NCBI GenBank assembly: GCA_947646735.1
Contig: CANTFK010000785.1
Span: 372,001-436,000 of the forward strand
From: Peronospora farinosa
Lineage: Eukaryota > Oomycota > Peronosporomycetes > Peronosporales > Peronosporaceae
Direction of reading: 5' to 3'
Length of the DNA stretch: 64,000 nt
The notes beneath the pieces were generated by a model, which did no database searches, was not told the DNA's origin, and was given only the letters and a program-made list of their open reading frames with translations. Both the position numbers and the translations under genes were made by a program. Below, piece by piece: positions 1-10,009 of the stretch (the stretch's first letter is position 1; each line of letters starts with the position of its first letter).

Positions 1-2
1 CG

Positions 3-3000
3 TCCTCTTCTTCTGGTTCGTCGTCATCTTCTGGTATGCACATAGACGACGAGGATTCTGACGGTGGGATGCGAACGAGCAGTCCGTGGCGGTCTTCTAA
101 AGGTGGTCGGAAAAGCGGGAGTTCACGTGCTGATATCACACCTGTAGAAGTGGATCGCAGCATCACTTGGGACAGCGTGGGTGGTCTGAAGACGCACATT
201 GAAGCGCTAAAAGAAATGGTAATGCTGCCGCTGTTGTACCCTGAATTTTACGATAAGTACAACGTGGCGCCACCGTCGGGTGTTTTGTTTTATGGGCCGC
301 CTGGCACAGGAAAGACGCTGCTAGCACGAGCACTGGCGAATTCTTGCTCTTCGAATGTCAAAGACGAGCAAACCAGTGGCTTGAAAGGGACAGCGGGTCC
401 TGCGCAGCATGGAAAAAAGAAAAAGAGGCGTAGGCGGCATGTTACGTTCTACATGCGGAAAGGAGCGGATTGCCTGAGTAAGTGGGTGGGAGAAGCAGAG
501 AGACAGTTACGACTTTTGTTTGAAGAGGCGAAACGGAACCAGCCCTCAATAATATTTTTCGATGAGATCGATGGACTCGCACCTGTGCGCAGTGCCAAGC
601 AAGATCAAATTCACGCATCTATTGTGTCGACATTGCTGGCCCTAATGGACGGCATGGATTCTCGAGGCCGCGTTGTTGTTATTGGAGCAACCAACCGACT
701 TGACGCAATCGACCCTGCTTTGCGTCGCCCCGGTCGGTTTGACCGAGAACTTGGCTTCAAGCTGCCGAGTGTGAATGAGCGGAAGAGCATGTTGGCGATT
801 CATTCGAAACATTGGAAGCCTCCGTTGTCAGACAGGTTTCTGGCAGAGCTTGCCGAGCAAACGGTAGGTTACTGCGGTGCAGACATCAAAGCGCTTTGCG
901 CGGAGGCGGCTTTGTGTTCTCTGCGTCGCGTTTACCCGCAAGTGTACGCATGTGAAGACAAACTGCTGATTGATCTGGAAAAGGTGCTAGTAGCTCGCGG
1001 CGATTTTGCTAAGGCAGCGAAAAAGATCACCCCAGCTTCCCATCGTACTGTCAGCTCGTTTGCGTCACCGCTTCCACGAGTGGTCAAAGAGCTGTTACAA
1101 CAGCAGCTATCAAAAGTGTTGCGAGATGTATCTCGTCACTTTCCGCTCTTCCCTCTAGATAAAACATCCATCGATGACGCCGTTGCTACAGGCGACGACG
1201 CCGGCGAAGATTTAGAAGCTGAAGATGACGAAGATGAATGCTACGACGACGTTGACATTTATGCGATTGCGAACCATGGTGATTGTGACGTTTGCCATGG
1301 AAACGAGGGTGAGCTAATTTGCTGTAATGCATGCCCTGGAGCTTTTCATCGCGCATGCCTTTCGGACATGACTGTGACTGTGACTCTGGAGGAGAACGGC
1401 AACGATTTCTTATGCTTCGATTGTCGGGGCTCGAATTCTACAAAGCAAAGAGGAGCACATCGTGCACAAAAAAAGCGCGTCTCGTCTATAGCTTCGCTTC
1501 AGTTGCCTCGCTACTCAGGATTCCCTCGCGTTTTGATTGCAGGTAAGGCTGGCATGGGGCAGCAATATATCGGCCCAGCGTTGCTGCATGCATTGGAGGG
1601 ATTGACTCACTTTTCGCTGGACTATCCCTCGCTTGTGGCCGACTCGAACTCACACTTCCCGGAAGAAGCACTTATCAAGAGACTCACCGAGGCCCAGAAG
1701 TGCTTACCTTGTGTGCTCTATCTTCCGCAAATCGAGCTGTGGTGGAAGAATACTAGCGAGTCCATGCACTTGACCTTGAAGATGATGCTCATGAATCTTC
1801 AAGCACGGGCCAACCTCCCCATCCTGTTTTTGGCGTGCACAACGTCGTCCTCGTGTGACGAGCAGTGTTTACCGGAGGATTTGTTGGCGCTGTTTCGGGA
1901 GGATCCGAGCGTATCCATGACATCTGTGATAACGGAGCTAGATGCACCAAGCAAGGCTGCTCGTTTGGCTCATTTCGAAAAGATATTTAGCTCGATTGCG
2001 ACGCCCCCATCTATTCCGACGACCAAGCGAGCCAAGGGTGAAAAGCTCGAGAAGTTGCCGTTGGCGCCACTTCCGCTGGCAACATCTGAGATCAAACTGA
2101 CCCCGGAAGAGCAGCAAAAAAGGAAAGAGCGAGATTTTCACTTTCTGCGCGAGCTGCGCATCTTCTTAAGTCAGGTGCTGGTGTACTGCTATTCGCAGAA
2201 GGAATACACACCTTTCTTCGTTCCGGTGGATCCCGTGGCAGTTCCAAACTACTACTTGATTGTGAAGCGTCCTATGGACCTGAGCACGATGCGTGACAAA
2301 CTCAACGACAAGGAATACACTTGCTTCGAGCACTTTATGGACGACATCCAGCTTATCGTACGAAATGCCAATGTATTTAACCCCAAACGCAGCAGAACAC
2401 GCCATATTGCCCAAGCCGCGGGCACAATGAAGGACAACATTTTGTCGTATGCGCACCGGTTTCGCATACGACAAGGCTATGACCTTTTTGCCAAATGTCG
2501 TGAGGTGACCAAGCGTCTCCGAGCGCACCCAACCATGTATGGAGAGTATGGTCAACAGTTTATGAAATCTACTGGAAGCAACACCCGCACAAACCACGTT
2601 CAAGCCCCTGAAAAGCCCTGCGTGCGCGTTAGTGCGCGGCTTCGTGGTGTGAAAGCCCCTGAAATTGATATGAATGCAGCGATTTCTTGTGCGACAGCAA
2701 GCGCAAGTAAGCTTACCATTGATGAAGTTGATGTAAAGAAGGAGCCTTCAGAAACTCAAAACAGCAAGGGAGCCCAGCAGTGGTTTGATGAAGAGGAGGA
2801 GGAAGACAAAAAAAGGAGCAAAGAAGAAGGACGGACTAAGACGGAAAGCAGCGAGGAGCCGGACGTCAACAAAGCAATTATAGAGACGGAGGAGGAAGAT
2901 AGCGAACAAGAAGCATTTGATGAGGGTGATCGAATCTTTGTGACTAGTCGGACGCACCCCGGTATCAACCGTGAGGGTGGCGCTGGTGTCGTGCTGAGCC

Positions 3001-3967
3001 GGAATAAGGACGGCACATACAATGTCAAGTACATTCTCGGTGGAAGCGAGAAGGCCGTCAGTGTGAAGTACATTAAACGGTTAACGGACGACGCAGTGAT
3101 GGAGTCGGTGAAAACGCAGCGGTCTGTGGCCAACAACTCGACAGACCCGGCTGGTTCCGTGCGACTCATCCAGGATGAAGAGCGAATGGACGAGACAGAT
3201 TATTTCGATGAACTATTGTGGCCTCTTTTGAAAGAGGACGGGTGGAGACGCGACGACAATTTTGATATCATTGAAGCATCGGGCAAGGAGTCCGGTTTGG
3301 CCGTCCAGCGTGTCGTGTTTACTCCGGGCAAGAAGCGTAATGGCGAGTCCGTGACCCTGAATAGTGTATTAGAAGCGCTGGAGTACGTTTCGGCAGACCC
3401 TGAGCTGTCGAGAAAATGTTTTGGTTTTCGGTATGCGGAACGTATGATGACCGACGAAGCTCTTGGCGGAACTAGCAGTGATGAAGAGACCGTTGAGATT
3501 GAGGAAGCGTCTCCATATAAGGAGAAATCTTCTGCTGGTGAATTAAACGCTAACGAGCCAATGTCTGACGTTCGTGACGAGGAGCCGGCTATGAACGTCC
3601 AGGAGACACCAGACTTTATTTATGATGAGGTACGGCCATCGATAGTTGTTGACAAGGACTAGTGATGACTGAATATGCTTGTGAATGTTTTCTTATAGGC
3701 TCGAATGGCAGCAGTCTTGACAAAACTGGTGGAAAAAACAGCGAACTGGACTGTTGACAAGCTGCGCGATGAGCTACTGGTACTGAACAAGCTAGCGTAT
3801 CCGTTTCGCAACCAGTTCGACCGCACAAAGCTGATGATGGTAAGAGTTTTTTTTTGTTTACATGAGGTAGAATCGTCATGTCTTATCATTTACAATGTTG
3901 ATTGTACTAATTTGGGCTCTAGCTTATCGAGAAGCACGAGATGATGATGCAGTGTGACCAAGTCTGA
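3..3967 (+). CDS. ATAD2: ATAD2/Yta7-like AAA ATPase with PHD finger and bromodomain (5' partial)
   Basis: Chromatin AAA ATPase predicted to bind acetylated histones in the nucleus. Numbered from the ATG at 36, AAA1 has Walker A GPPGTGKT near residue 87 and Walker B IIFFDEIDG near 172, with a basic KKKKRRRR insertion between them. A PHD finger (CDVCHGNEGELIC...) lies at about 415-465. A degenerate second AAA (GKAGMGQQ, no Walker lysine) follows, then a bromodomain at about 700-810 and a Tudor-like stretch near 960-1020. The frame is open and Ser-rich up to the window edge, so the true start may lie outside. The uninterrupted frame stops at 3662, but splicing 3630-3698 (GT...ATAG) and 3840-3922 (GTAAGA...CTCTAG, with TACTAAT) adds two phase-0 exons, 3699-3839 and 3923-3967. 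These encode a helical tail (KLRDELLVLNKL..., FDRTKLMM) like the ATAD2 C-terminus. The family call is firm; the function is inferred from the family. Confidence 0.9.
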
Positions 3968-3992
3968 CAACCAGATTCATTCATACAGCAAA

Positions 3993-4013
3993 ATACATAC
4001 ATACATACATACA
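3993..4013. repeat. ATAC/ACAT tetranucleotide microsatellite
   Basis: About five tandem ATAC units lie in the 258-bp gap between the AAA gene and the SNARE gene. The rest of the gap is A/T-rich with no ORF. Confidence 0.85.
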
Positions 4014-4216
4014 TGTAGATGAGGAACCAAACGTACTGAAATAAGTTATTCTAGATCAGTCAAAACAAAATAGTCGAGCTCTGATCTAACAACCCTACTC
4101 TCCCTCCATAGAGAGAATAGGTCTACCACGTCGCCAGTTTCTCAGAATCTGATACCATTCTTTTCTTCCTTTCTTCCTCAGACAAAACCATTCTCATAAT
4201 TAAATCAAGTTAATTC

Positions 4217-4225
4217 TCATTCACA
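4217..4225 (+). promoter_or_regulatory. Possible Inr-like element next to the SNARE start
   Basis: TCATTC lies 4 bases before the ATG at 4226 and resembles the YCAYTYY initiator described for oomycete promoters. If it is the start site, the leader would be only a few bases long, so it may simply be chance. Confidence 0.25.
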
Positions 4226-4897
4226 ATGCCGATCGTCTATGCGCTCGTATCACGTGAGAAGACTGTCCTGGCCGAATATACAGCTACATCTGGTAATTTT
4301 CCCACGGTAACACGTGTTCTTTTAGCTAAAATTCCACCATCAGATGGCCGAATGTCGTACGTATATGATCGTCACATTTTCCATTATATCGTCCAAGACG
4401 GTATTACTTATCTTTGTATGGCGGACAATGAGCTGAAGCGACGTGTACCTTTTTTATTCCTGGACGACATGAAAAACCGGTTTCAAGCAACATATGGTGC
4501 ACGTACCGTCACGGCCATTGCATTTGCCATGAATGAGGAATTTCAACATGAAATTCATCGGTTAATGGATTATTACAATACGAATCCCGATGCTGATTCG
4601 CTCTCACGCGTGAAGCAGCAGATTGATGATGTCAAGGACATTATGGTTGAAAATATTGACAAAGTACTGGAACGAGGGGAGAAATTTGAATTGTTAGTGG
4701 ATCGAACCGATAAACTGAATCGTCAATCCGTGAAATTTGAACGCTCATCGACGAATCTCGTAAAGATGATGTGGAGACGCAATCTGAAGCTCTGGATGCT
4801 GCTTGTGATTACTGGACTTTTTGTCGTGTATCTCGTCATTTCGATGGCTTGTGGATTTGACTTTAGTGGCTGCTCTGGCAAGCGTGAGAACGAGTGA
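4226..4897 (+). CDS. VAMP7: VAMP7-like longin R-SNARE
   Basis: Vesicle R-SNARE of endosomal/vacuolar or plasma-membrane fusion. The 223 residues show the standard layout: a longin domain at 1 to about 118, a SNARE coiled coil at about 125-185 containing DKVLERGEKFELL with the zero-layer arginine at R150, and a single hydrophobic anchor at about 189-210 followed by a short lumenal tail. Length matches animal and plant VAMP7 proteins (about 220). It is a single exon starting at an ATG that begins the longin fold (MPIVYALVSR). Which membrane it serves cannot be told from sequence. Confidence 0.93.
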   Translation: MPIVYALVSREKTVLAEYTATSGNFPTVTRVLLAKIPPSDGRMSYVYDRHIFHYIVQDGITYLCMADNELKRRVPFLFLDDMKNRFQATYGARTVTAIAFAMNEEFQHEIHRLMDYYNTNPDADSLSRVKQQIDDVKDIMVENIDKVLERGEKFELLVDRTDKLNRQSVKFERSSTNLVKMMWRRNLKLWMLLVITGLFVVYLVISMACGFDFSGCSGKRENE

Positions 4898-5072
4898 GGG
4901 GTGACAGGAAAATATAACCCAGTAAGGTGTCTGTATGTATACTGACAAGTTTGCCGTCCACTGCTATTAGTTTTTTTCCCTCCTTGTTTGTGTGTTGTTG
5001 TTGTCTGTCTATTTCATTTATCTACTTCTATTTGCTGTTTACTAATACGTTTTGTTGAGATAATGGAGACTG

Positions 5073-6851
5073 CTACGACGCAAAATCGAGTGCCCGGTCA
5101 AAATTCGTCGCGGATGTATTGCGCACGCCTTGGTGCCAGTGCTTCTCGATGTTGAGATGCAGTGCCTTGGTCACAGTTTTGTAGATGACTTCATCTCGCC
5201 CCAAGAAGTGCACTAGAACGAATTGGCACCCAGTGAAAGCCAGCGCCTCCTTGGCTACATCAACATTCAGGCTTTGTACAGCACGCGCCAGTCGTGTGAA
5301 GACACGGCGCTGCAGCACTAGTGTTGGATCCACTTGCTGTAGTGGAGGGCCAGACATAAGGACTCGTGCTATCATGCGCGTAGCTCCCACCTCTTGCTTT
5401 GGGTAGCGAGTAGGCCACGCACTCAGCAGTCGCTGGAGCAGTGGACCTGTGACCGACGGCATGTACGCCACGGACTGGCCGGCACAAGTAATGAGTTCTT
5501 CGTCGTCGGATCCCGCAGGATCGACCCAGTGTGCGCGCCAGAGCGAAACGAGGCTGGCGATGCAGTTGCGCACAAGTTCCTTTTGCTGCTCCTCTTGCTC
5601 CTGTGCCGCATCCGACCCCTCCAAAGGCGGCGTCTCTAGCAAACTCTCCTCCATGTGCTCGATCGAGTACCGCAGCAACTCGGTGAAACCGTGTCCGTGG
5701 TCATGTATGTGGTCTGCGATGACTTGTGTCGATGTTTTCTCGACACCTAACGTCTGCATACGCGCCGCAACTGCCGTCACGTACTCCACGCGCAATGTTG
5801 TGGCATCAACAAGTGCTCGTGTGAGGTGTAGTCTTTTGGTGGGGCAGCTTTTGTGGATGGCGCGTAGAATGTCGAGTCGCACGCTGGCAGTGCGAAAATC
5901 CTCAAAGCGCAGTGCGTTCACGAGCGCGTGCACAAATGTCGGCGTAATAAGACTATCCACTGTTGCAGCCGGAGATACTGCAGTCGATAGCGACGACGGT
6001 GCGTGAAGATTGAGTTGATCTTTGAAAAGCGCATTAGCAAGTCCCCTCTTGACAAACTCTTCATTGGGTTCATCTGTTCCTGTGTCATCACCAAAAGCAC
6101 TAAGTACCTGTCGTGGTCGATCGCGCCGTCCATTGGTATGAGCGAAGAGCACCTTGAAGATTGTGTCGATAACATCGTCGCGACTCACCACTCGCTGTGG
6201 CAGACGCTTTTGTTGACTAAAGAGTGTGAGCTGCTGAGGGAAGGCACTTCCTGCTGTGTCAGGGTATACCTCTTCTACATCATGTCCAGACACTACAGTC
6301 TTTGCTTCCTGTTCGAAAGTCTGGAGCTCTTGAGTCTGCAATTCCATCGACGTAAGCGACAATTTGCGTCGATGTCGTTCATGCAACGTCACTGCAGCGG
6401 CCTTGGTCGACGATTGCGTCTGTCCCTTGGTACCTAATCTCTGTCGTCTGGACTTCGTTGGTGCATGAATATTGCTGCTATTACGTCGATCATTCGTCTC
6501 CTGCGTCGTCTTGGCTGTAATGTTCTTGTGAAGTTTAGCAGCGGCTACAGCTGTAGCCGAGCGTCTTGGACGTCGAAAGGAAGCAGCAGAAGATACAGAA
6601 GAGGAGGTTAAAATGGACGCATTCGATCCACGTCGGTCCGTCACAAACTCCATTGAGCGCTGGGGTGAAGTTGCTGCGACTGGCGCATGGCTGACGCGCT
6701 CTGCGGCCGGGACGAACACGTGCGCCGACAGCGACAGACTCGCGCTTTTACTAAAGCGCTTCTCCAGCTCATCCTCTTCCAGACTATGCTCACGATTACG
6801 CTGACGACGTACGCGACTGGCGCGAAGTTTGGAGCCGTCGGCGCAGCGCAT
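5073..6851 (-). CDS. Divergent PP2A B56 (B')-like regulatory subunit
   Basis: Probable substrate-targeting subunit of protein phosphatase 2A. Residues 1 to about 200 are basic, Ser/Thr-rich and probably disordered. From about 215 onward helical repeats resemble B56: VDSLITPTFVHALVNALRFE matches the segment before the B56 'FV..L..LF.SED.RER' motif, VTGPLLQRLLSAWP matches 'LP.LL.RLL..WP', and the C-terminal KALHLNIEKHWHQGVRNTS matches 'ALYR.S..HWN..V'. Sequence identity looks low, and the canonical 'RERDFLKTIL' run is RTASVRLDILRAIH here. 592 residues is longer than most B56 subunits because of the N-terminal tail. Single exon with an ATG start. The family call rests on motif order and is fairly, not fully, secure. 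Confidence 0.7.
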   Translation of the reverse strand: MRCADGSKLRASRVRRQRNREHSLEEDELEKRFSKSASLSLSAHVFVPAAERVSHAPVAATSPQRSMEFVTDRRGSNASILTSSSVSSAASFRRPRRSATAVAAAKLHKNITAKTTQETNDRRNSSNIHAPTKSRRQRLGTKGQTQSSTKAAAVTLHERHRRKLSLTSMELQTQELQTFEQEAKTVVSGHDVEEVYPDTAGSAFPQQLTLFSQQKRLPQRVVSRDDVIDTIFKVLFAHTNGRRDRPRQVLSAFGDDTGTDEPNEEFVKRGLANALFKDQLNLHAPSSLSTAVSPAATVDSLITPTFVHALVNALRFEDFRTASVRLDILRAIHKSCPTKRLHLTRALVDATTLRVEYVTAVAARMQTLGVEKTSTQVIADHIHDHGHGFTELLRYSIEHMEESLLETPPLEGSDAAQEQEEQQKELVRNCIASLVSLWRAHWVDPAGSDDEELITCAGQSVAYMPSVTGPLLQRLLSAWPTRYPKQEVGATRMIARVLMSGPPLQQVDPTLVLQRRVFTRLARAVQSLNVDVAKEALAFTGCQFVLVHFLGRDEVIYKTVTKALHLNIEKHWHQGVRNTSATNFDRALDFAS

Positions 6852-7379
6852 GGGAACCGATGGCAGCTGATTCGCGGTGCTCTAATATGTTGTGTTGTGT
6901 ACATGATGTGAGAGGATCAGATTTAGAAAACTGAAATCTGTACGGCTTTTTGAGCTGTGATAAATATTAGTCAGTGAGCATACAGTGAATATAGTAATAT
7001 TAGATCCTACACACCCACCCAACGACTCTGATATAGTATACTACAGCCTTGATAAACCGGTATCTTATAGAGTAAAATTATTCTTTCGGCTTATAGCAAC
7101 AGCAATTTAACGTTGTAACATCATAATTAGAGCGAAGACGAAAAGCCAATAGAGACCGCTAGTGGAGCTGAGCTATTCAGTACGTATATTGAGTTCACTT
7201 GCTCGATTAAATAAGAGGACGATTATCCGCATCTATTTGTTGTTCGTCCACTTCTTTATAAAAGACTGCTACAGTCCATTTAGCTTGACTCGGCATATCG
7301 TCCTTCCACCTCGAAATACGTAGAAACAAAATCTCTACGAGCACTTGGTGACGTACACGAAATCCATTGCATTGTGCAC
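6852..7379. other. Intergenic, no gene seen
   Basis: 528 bp of A/T-rich DNA between the B56-like gene start and the 3' end of the next minus-strand gene. It presumably holds the B56-like promoter. I see no ORF, repeat or RNA gene. Confidence 0.6.
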
Positions 7380-9101
7380 TTAGTCCTCCTCATCCTCAGA
7401 TGAAACGTCAATCATGGGAATAGCGTCATCGTCATCGATCGTCACAAATGCCTCCGTGTCAATAAAACTGTCTTCCATGCACCAATTGTAGCCTTCATTC
7501 TCAGGGTTTTCGTCACTTGGATAATTGTCTTCTAACTCACTATCCATCGGGTCGATGCAAGTGAGACGCGGGTGCAAGTAGTCAGTTGGAAGCCATACAA
7601 CAAATGGAGATGCCGATTGCTCCATTTGACTGTCCGAGGACATAGTGGTCCGGCTTCCATTGCTTCTCGACATACCGCCGTTCCGAGATTTTAGACCAAG
7701 ATTTGGAGCCTTGGAGCCTTGTTCTTCCGACGACGAGCTACTTCCCTCGCTCGGTCGCACATCGTCAGTAAGTTCCTGTGACGCGACCCATTCAGCGTTT
7801 AGGCGGTTTGTAGTCACCACGCACTCAGAACAGAAGTCCATCTTTTGTGGATGAAGCACACCTCTCTGAAACACAAACACTTTCTTGTTCACTTTGCAGC
7901 GGTTGCACACAGGTTCTTCACACATTTCGCAGCAAGTGACTTTTCCACTGAAAAACGCCCGCACAGAGCGACGGCACACGCGGCACTTGCTACCACTGAG
8001 ACCTCCATCAAATGCCCTACTGCTGCGGTTGCTGTCAAAAGTCGTCGGTGAGGCGCGTAATATGCTGCTGCCAGATGTGCTCTTTTGTCCGCGGATCTGA
8101 CCCAAGTTGTCCTCTCGATGACTCAGCGACAGCGAAGGCGGTTGACAAGCTCTTAGGTGTTTGGTACGCAGCGAAAAGGCCAGCTTTTTCATCATTGCAC
8201 ACTCGATGGCACTGGGCGCAGCCAGCACAGCTTCCGACATCAGAGCAAAGGCCAAACGGTCTTTTGCACCCCCACGTGGTACCATTCCTCCGTGAAAAAA
8301 GAGCTTGACTTGGGTCTCGCTGTGCTGTCTATAAAGATAACAGTACGACAAGTGGCCGCGCACGATTTGCATTTCCGGTGCCAGTTCAGGAGCAGACGAC
8401 AGCGTCACCGAGTGCACGAGATGGTAGCCGACCTTTGCGCCATTGTCCTGTGGATCGCGCAGTACTCCAGTGGCTTCCATGTACACATAGTCTCGATGTC
8501 TGGACAGTACTTCATGATGGCGCAGTGCCCACTTGAGTGTGAGTGAGCGGAACGGTGTATCGGTCGAGGGAGCCACGAGCGTGGTCAGCACGCGGCTGTC
8601 CAGTAGATCACACTGGGCGTGTGCACTTTCAATCTGCATGGCTTCAGGTGTGAGGTTCACAATACCGTGTAGTACATCCTCAAGTGTACCGGGCATGACT
8701 CCAATAGCAAGCAGCTCAGCCTGATCAGAGACGGACGGTGTGTCCTTGGCACTCAAGGACTTTTTGTTCCTGTGAGATCTCTTGAAACCATTAAAAGAGC
8801 CTCTAGAGATTACTTTCTTGTAGCAAGAGATAGCATGATGTCGACCACCTCCTTTGACTGGTTTCCACTTGGAACGATCAACACCGGGGGAATCCTCGGA
8901 CGAATACGAAGCAGCTGCACGATTACTATAATACTTGCGAAGTGTCTCGTGTACACGTGCATCGGCAAATTGTTGTGCACGTATTATATAGTCACTTGAC
9001 GTCTGGAGTGAACCACGAGTGATGGTGGTGGTAATACAATTAACATCATCACTATTTGTAGTGGTAAAAGCTCTTTGCTTCTCAAGCTCAAGCTTCATCA
9101 T
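7380..9101 (-). CDS. START-like domain plus FYVE-like zinc finger protein (paralogue 1)
   Basis: Likely lipid-binding protein of a type greatly expanded in oomycetes. A START-like region spans about 70-335 (WKPVKGGGRHHAISCYKK..., PGTLEDVLHGIVNLTPEAM, VGYHLVHSVTL). A Cys-rich finger at about 370-425 has eight spaced cysteines (CRVC, CCEMCEEPVCNRC, CSEC) as in FYVE, but no R(R/K)HHCR basic patch, so PI3P binding is doubtful. The tail is acidic and ends DVSSEDEED. Start: the ATG at 9101 (MMKLELEKQ); the frame extends three codons further only by way of a GTG. It shares block order with the gene at 12202-15072, which lies on the other strand. Confidence 0.82.
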   Translation of the reverse strand: MMKLELEKQRAFTTTNSDDVNCITTTITRGSLQTSSDYIIRAQQFADARVHETLRKYYSNRAAASYSSEDSPGVDRSKWKPVKGGGRHHAISCYKKVISRGSFNGFKRSHRNKKSLSAKDTPSVSDQAELLAIGVMPGTLEDVLHGIVNLTPEAMQIESAHAQCDLLDSRVLTTLVAPSTDTPFRSLTLKWALRHHEVLSRHRDYVYMEATGVLRDPQDNGAKVGYHLVHSVTLSSAPELAPEMQIVRGHLSYCYLYRQHSETQVKLFFHGGMVPRGGAKDRLAFALMSEAVLAAPSAIECAMMKKLAFSLRTKHLRACQPPSLSLSHREDNLGQIRGQKSTSGSSILRASPTTFDSNRSSRAFDGGLSGSKCRVCRRSVRAFFSGKVTCCEMCEEPVCNRCKVNKKVFVFQRGVLHPQKMDFCSECVVTTNRLNAEWVASQELTDDVRPSEGSSSSSEEQGSKAPNLGLKSRNGGMSRSNGSRTTMSSDSQMEQSASPFVVWLPTDYLHPRLTCIDPMDSELEDNYPSDENPENEGYNWCMEDSFIDTEAFVTIDDDDAIPMIDVSSEDEED

Positions 9102-9207
9102 AGGAATCACTTCAGACGGTCCAAATTGAAATGAGACTTAAACTAAACGTCTCTAGTGGGACGACGATGGTCAGACAAGAAAGTTCAAATACTCAACGTG
9201 GGTTTTA

Positions 9208-9222
9208 CCCCCCCCCCCCCCC
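9208..9222. repeat. Poly-C tract (15 C)
   Basis: Homopolymer just upstream of the minus-strand START/FYVE-like gene. Such tracts are prone to length errors in assembly. Confidence 0.9.
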
Positions 9223-9974
9223 AACAGTTGCATCCTGTGTTGTTAATTGTAAGCACTCGTCAACAATTTATTGCTACTTTTTAAAGGAATGAGATGCTCT
9301 CTCTCTCTATCTCTCTCAAGGTAAACTACTGTATGCTTCATATGTTGAAGTGAGTAACGGAAAAGGAAGATTTTTAACGGCAAATCGTGGGGTGATCTTT
9401 TCTAAAATGTAACAAAGTGAGCTACAAAGTTGGTGCTAAAAAAACGATACCACCCACCATACGAATGCCGCCGTCGTGCTTTACTACAAGATCACAGTCA
9501 AATAGCAACATTCTCTGGCTCTTGCTAAATTTCCTGCAGCTCGTTGTTGTTCGGTGTTCATTCCATTTTTACTGTCATTTTCGAATTTGCCAGCAATAGG
9601 TCACTTCCCAGTCTACCCCAGTCGTTGCGACAACTTTCGTTCGCTACTGATCCGCTTACGGTCGACCGTATAAAATAGATCCTTCTACGATAGTCGACTC
9701 AGAATGACGTACTTGCTTCCGCAGACCTTTGTTCACAATGTATGGCAAGTTGAAGCGAGGGTCATCTTACGCATAGCCATCTGACGTTACCATCGTGAAA
9801 CCCCATCAATTAGCAGATCTTTGACTTTGAATATACTTCATGTCGTGATCTGGGCGAGTTATCGTGTCAGAGCTACAGATATGCAAGCCGTTGTGGCTGT
9901 CGTGGCATATCGAAATAGAGTCACAATAATGCTCTACATATTACTAGAAACCCACTCACTCCAGGTAGTCGATC

Positions 9975-10009
9975 CATGTTTGTAGGGCATGCACTGGTCT
10001 ACAAACATG
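9975..10009. repeat. 11-bp perfect inverted repeat
   Basis: CATGTTTGTAG at 9975-9985 and its exact reverse complement at 9999-10009, separated by 13 bases. No flanking element is recognisable. Confidence 0.7.
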
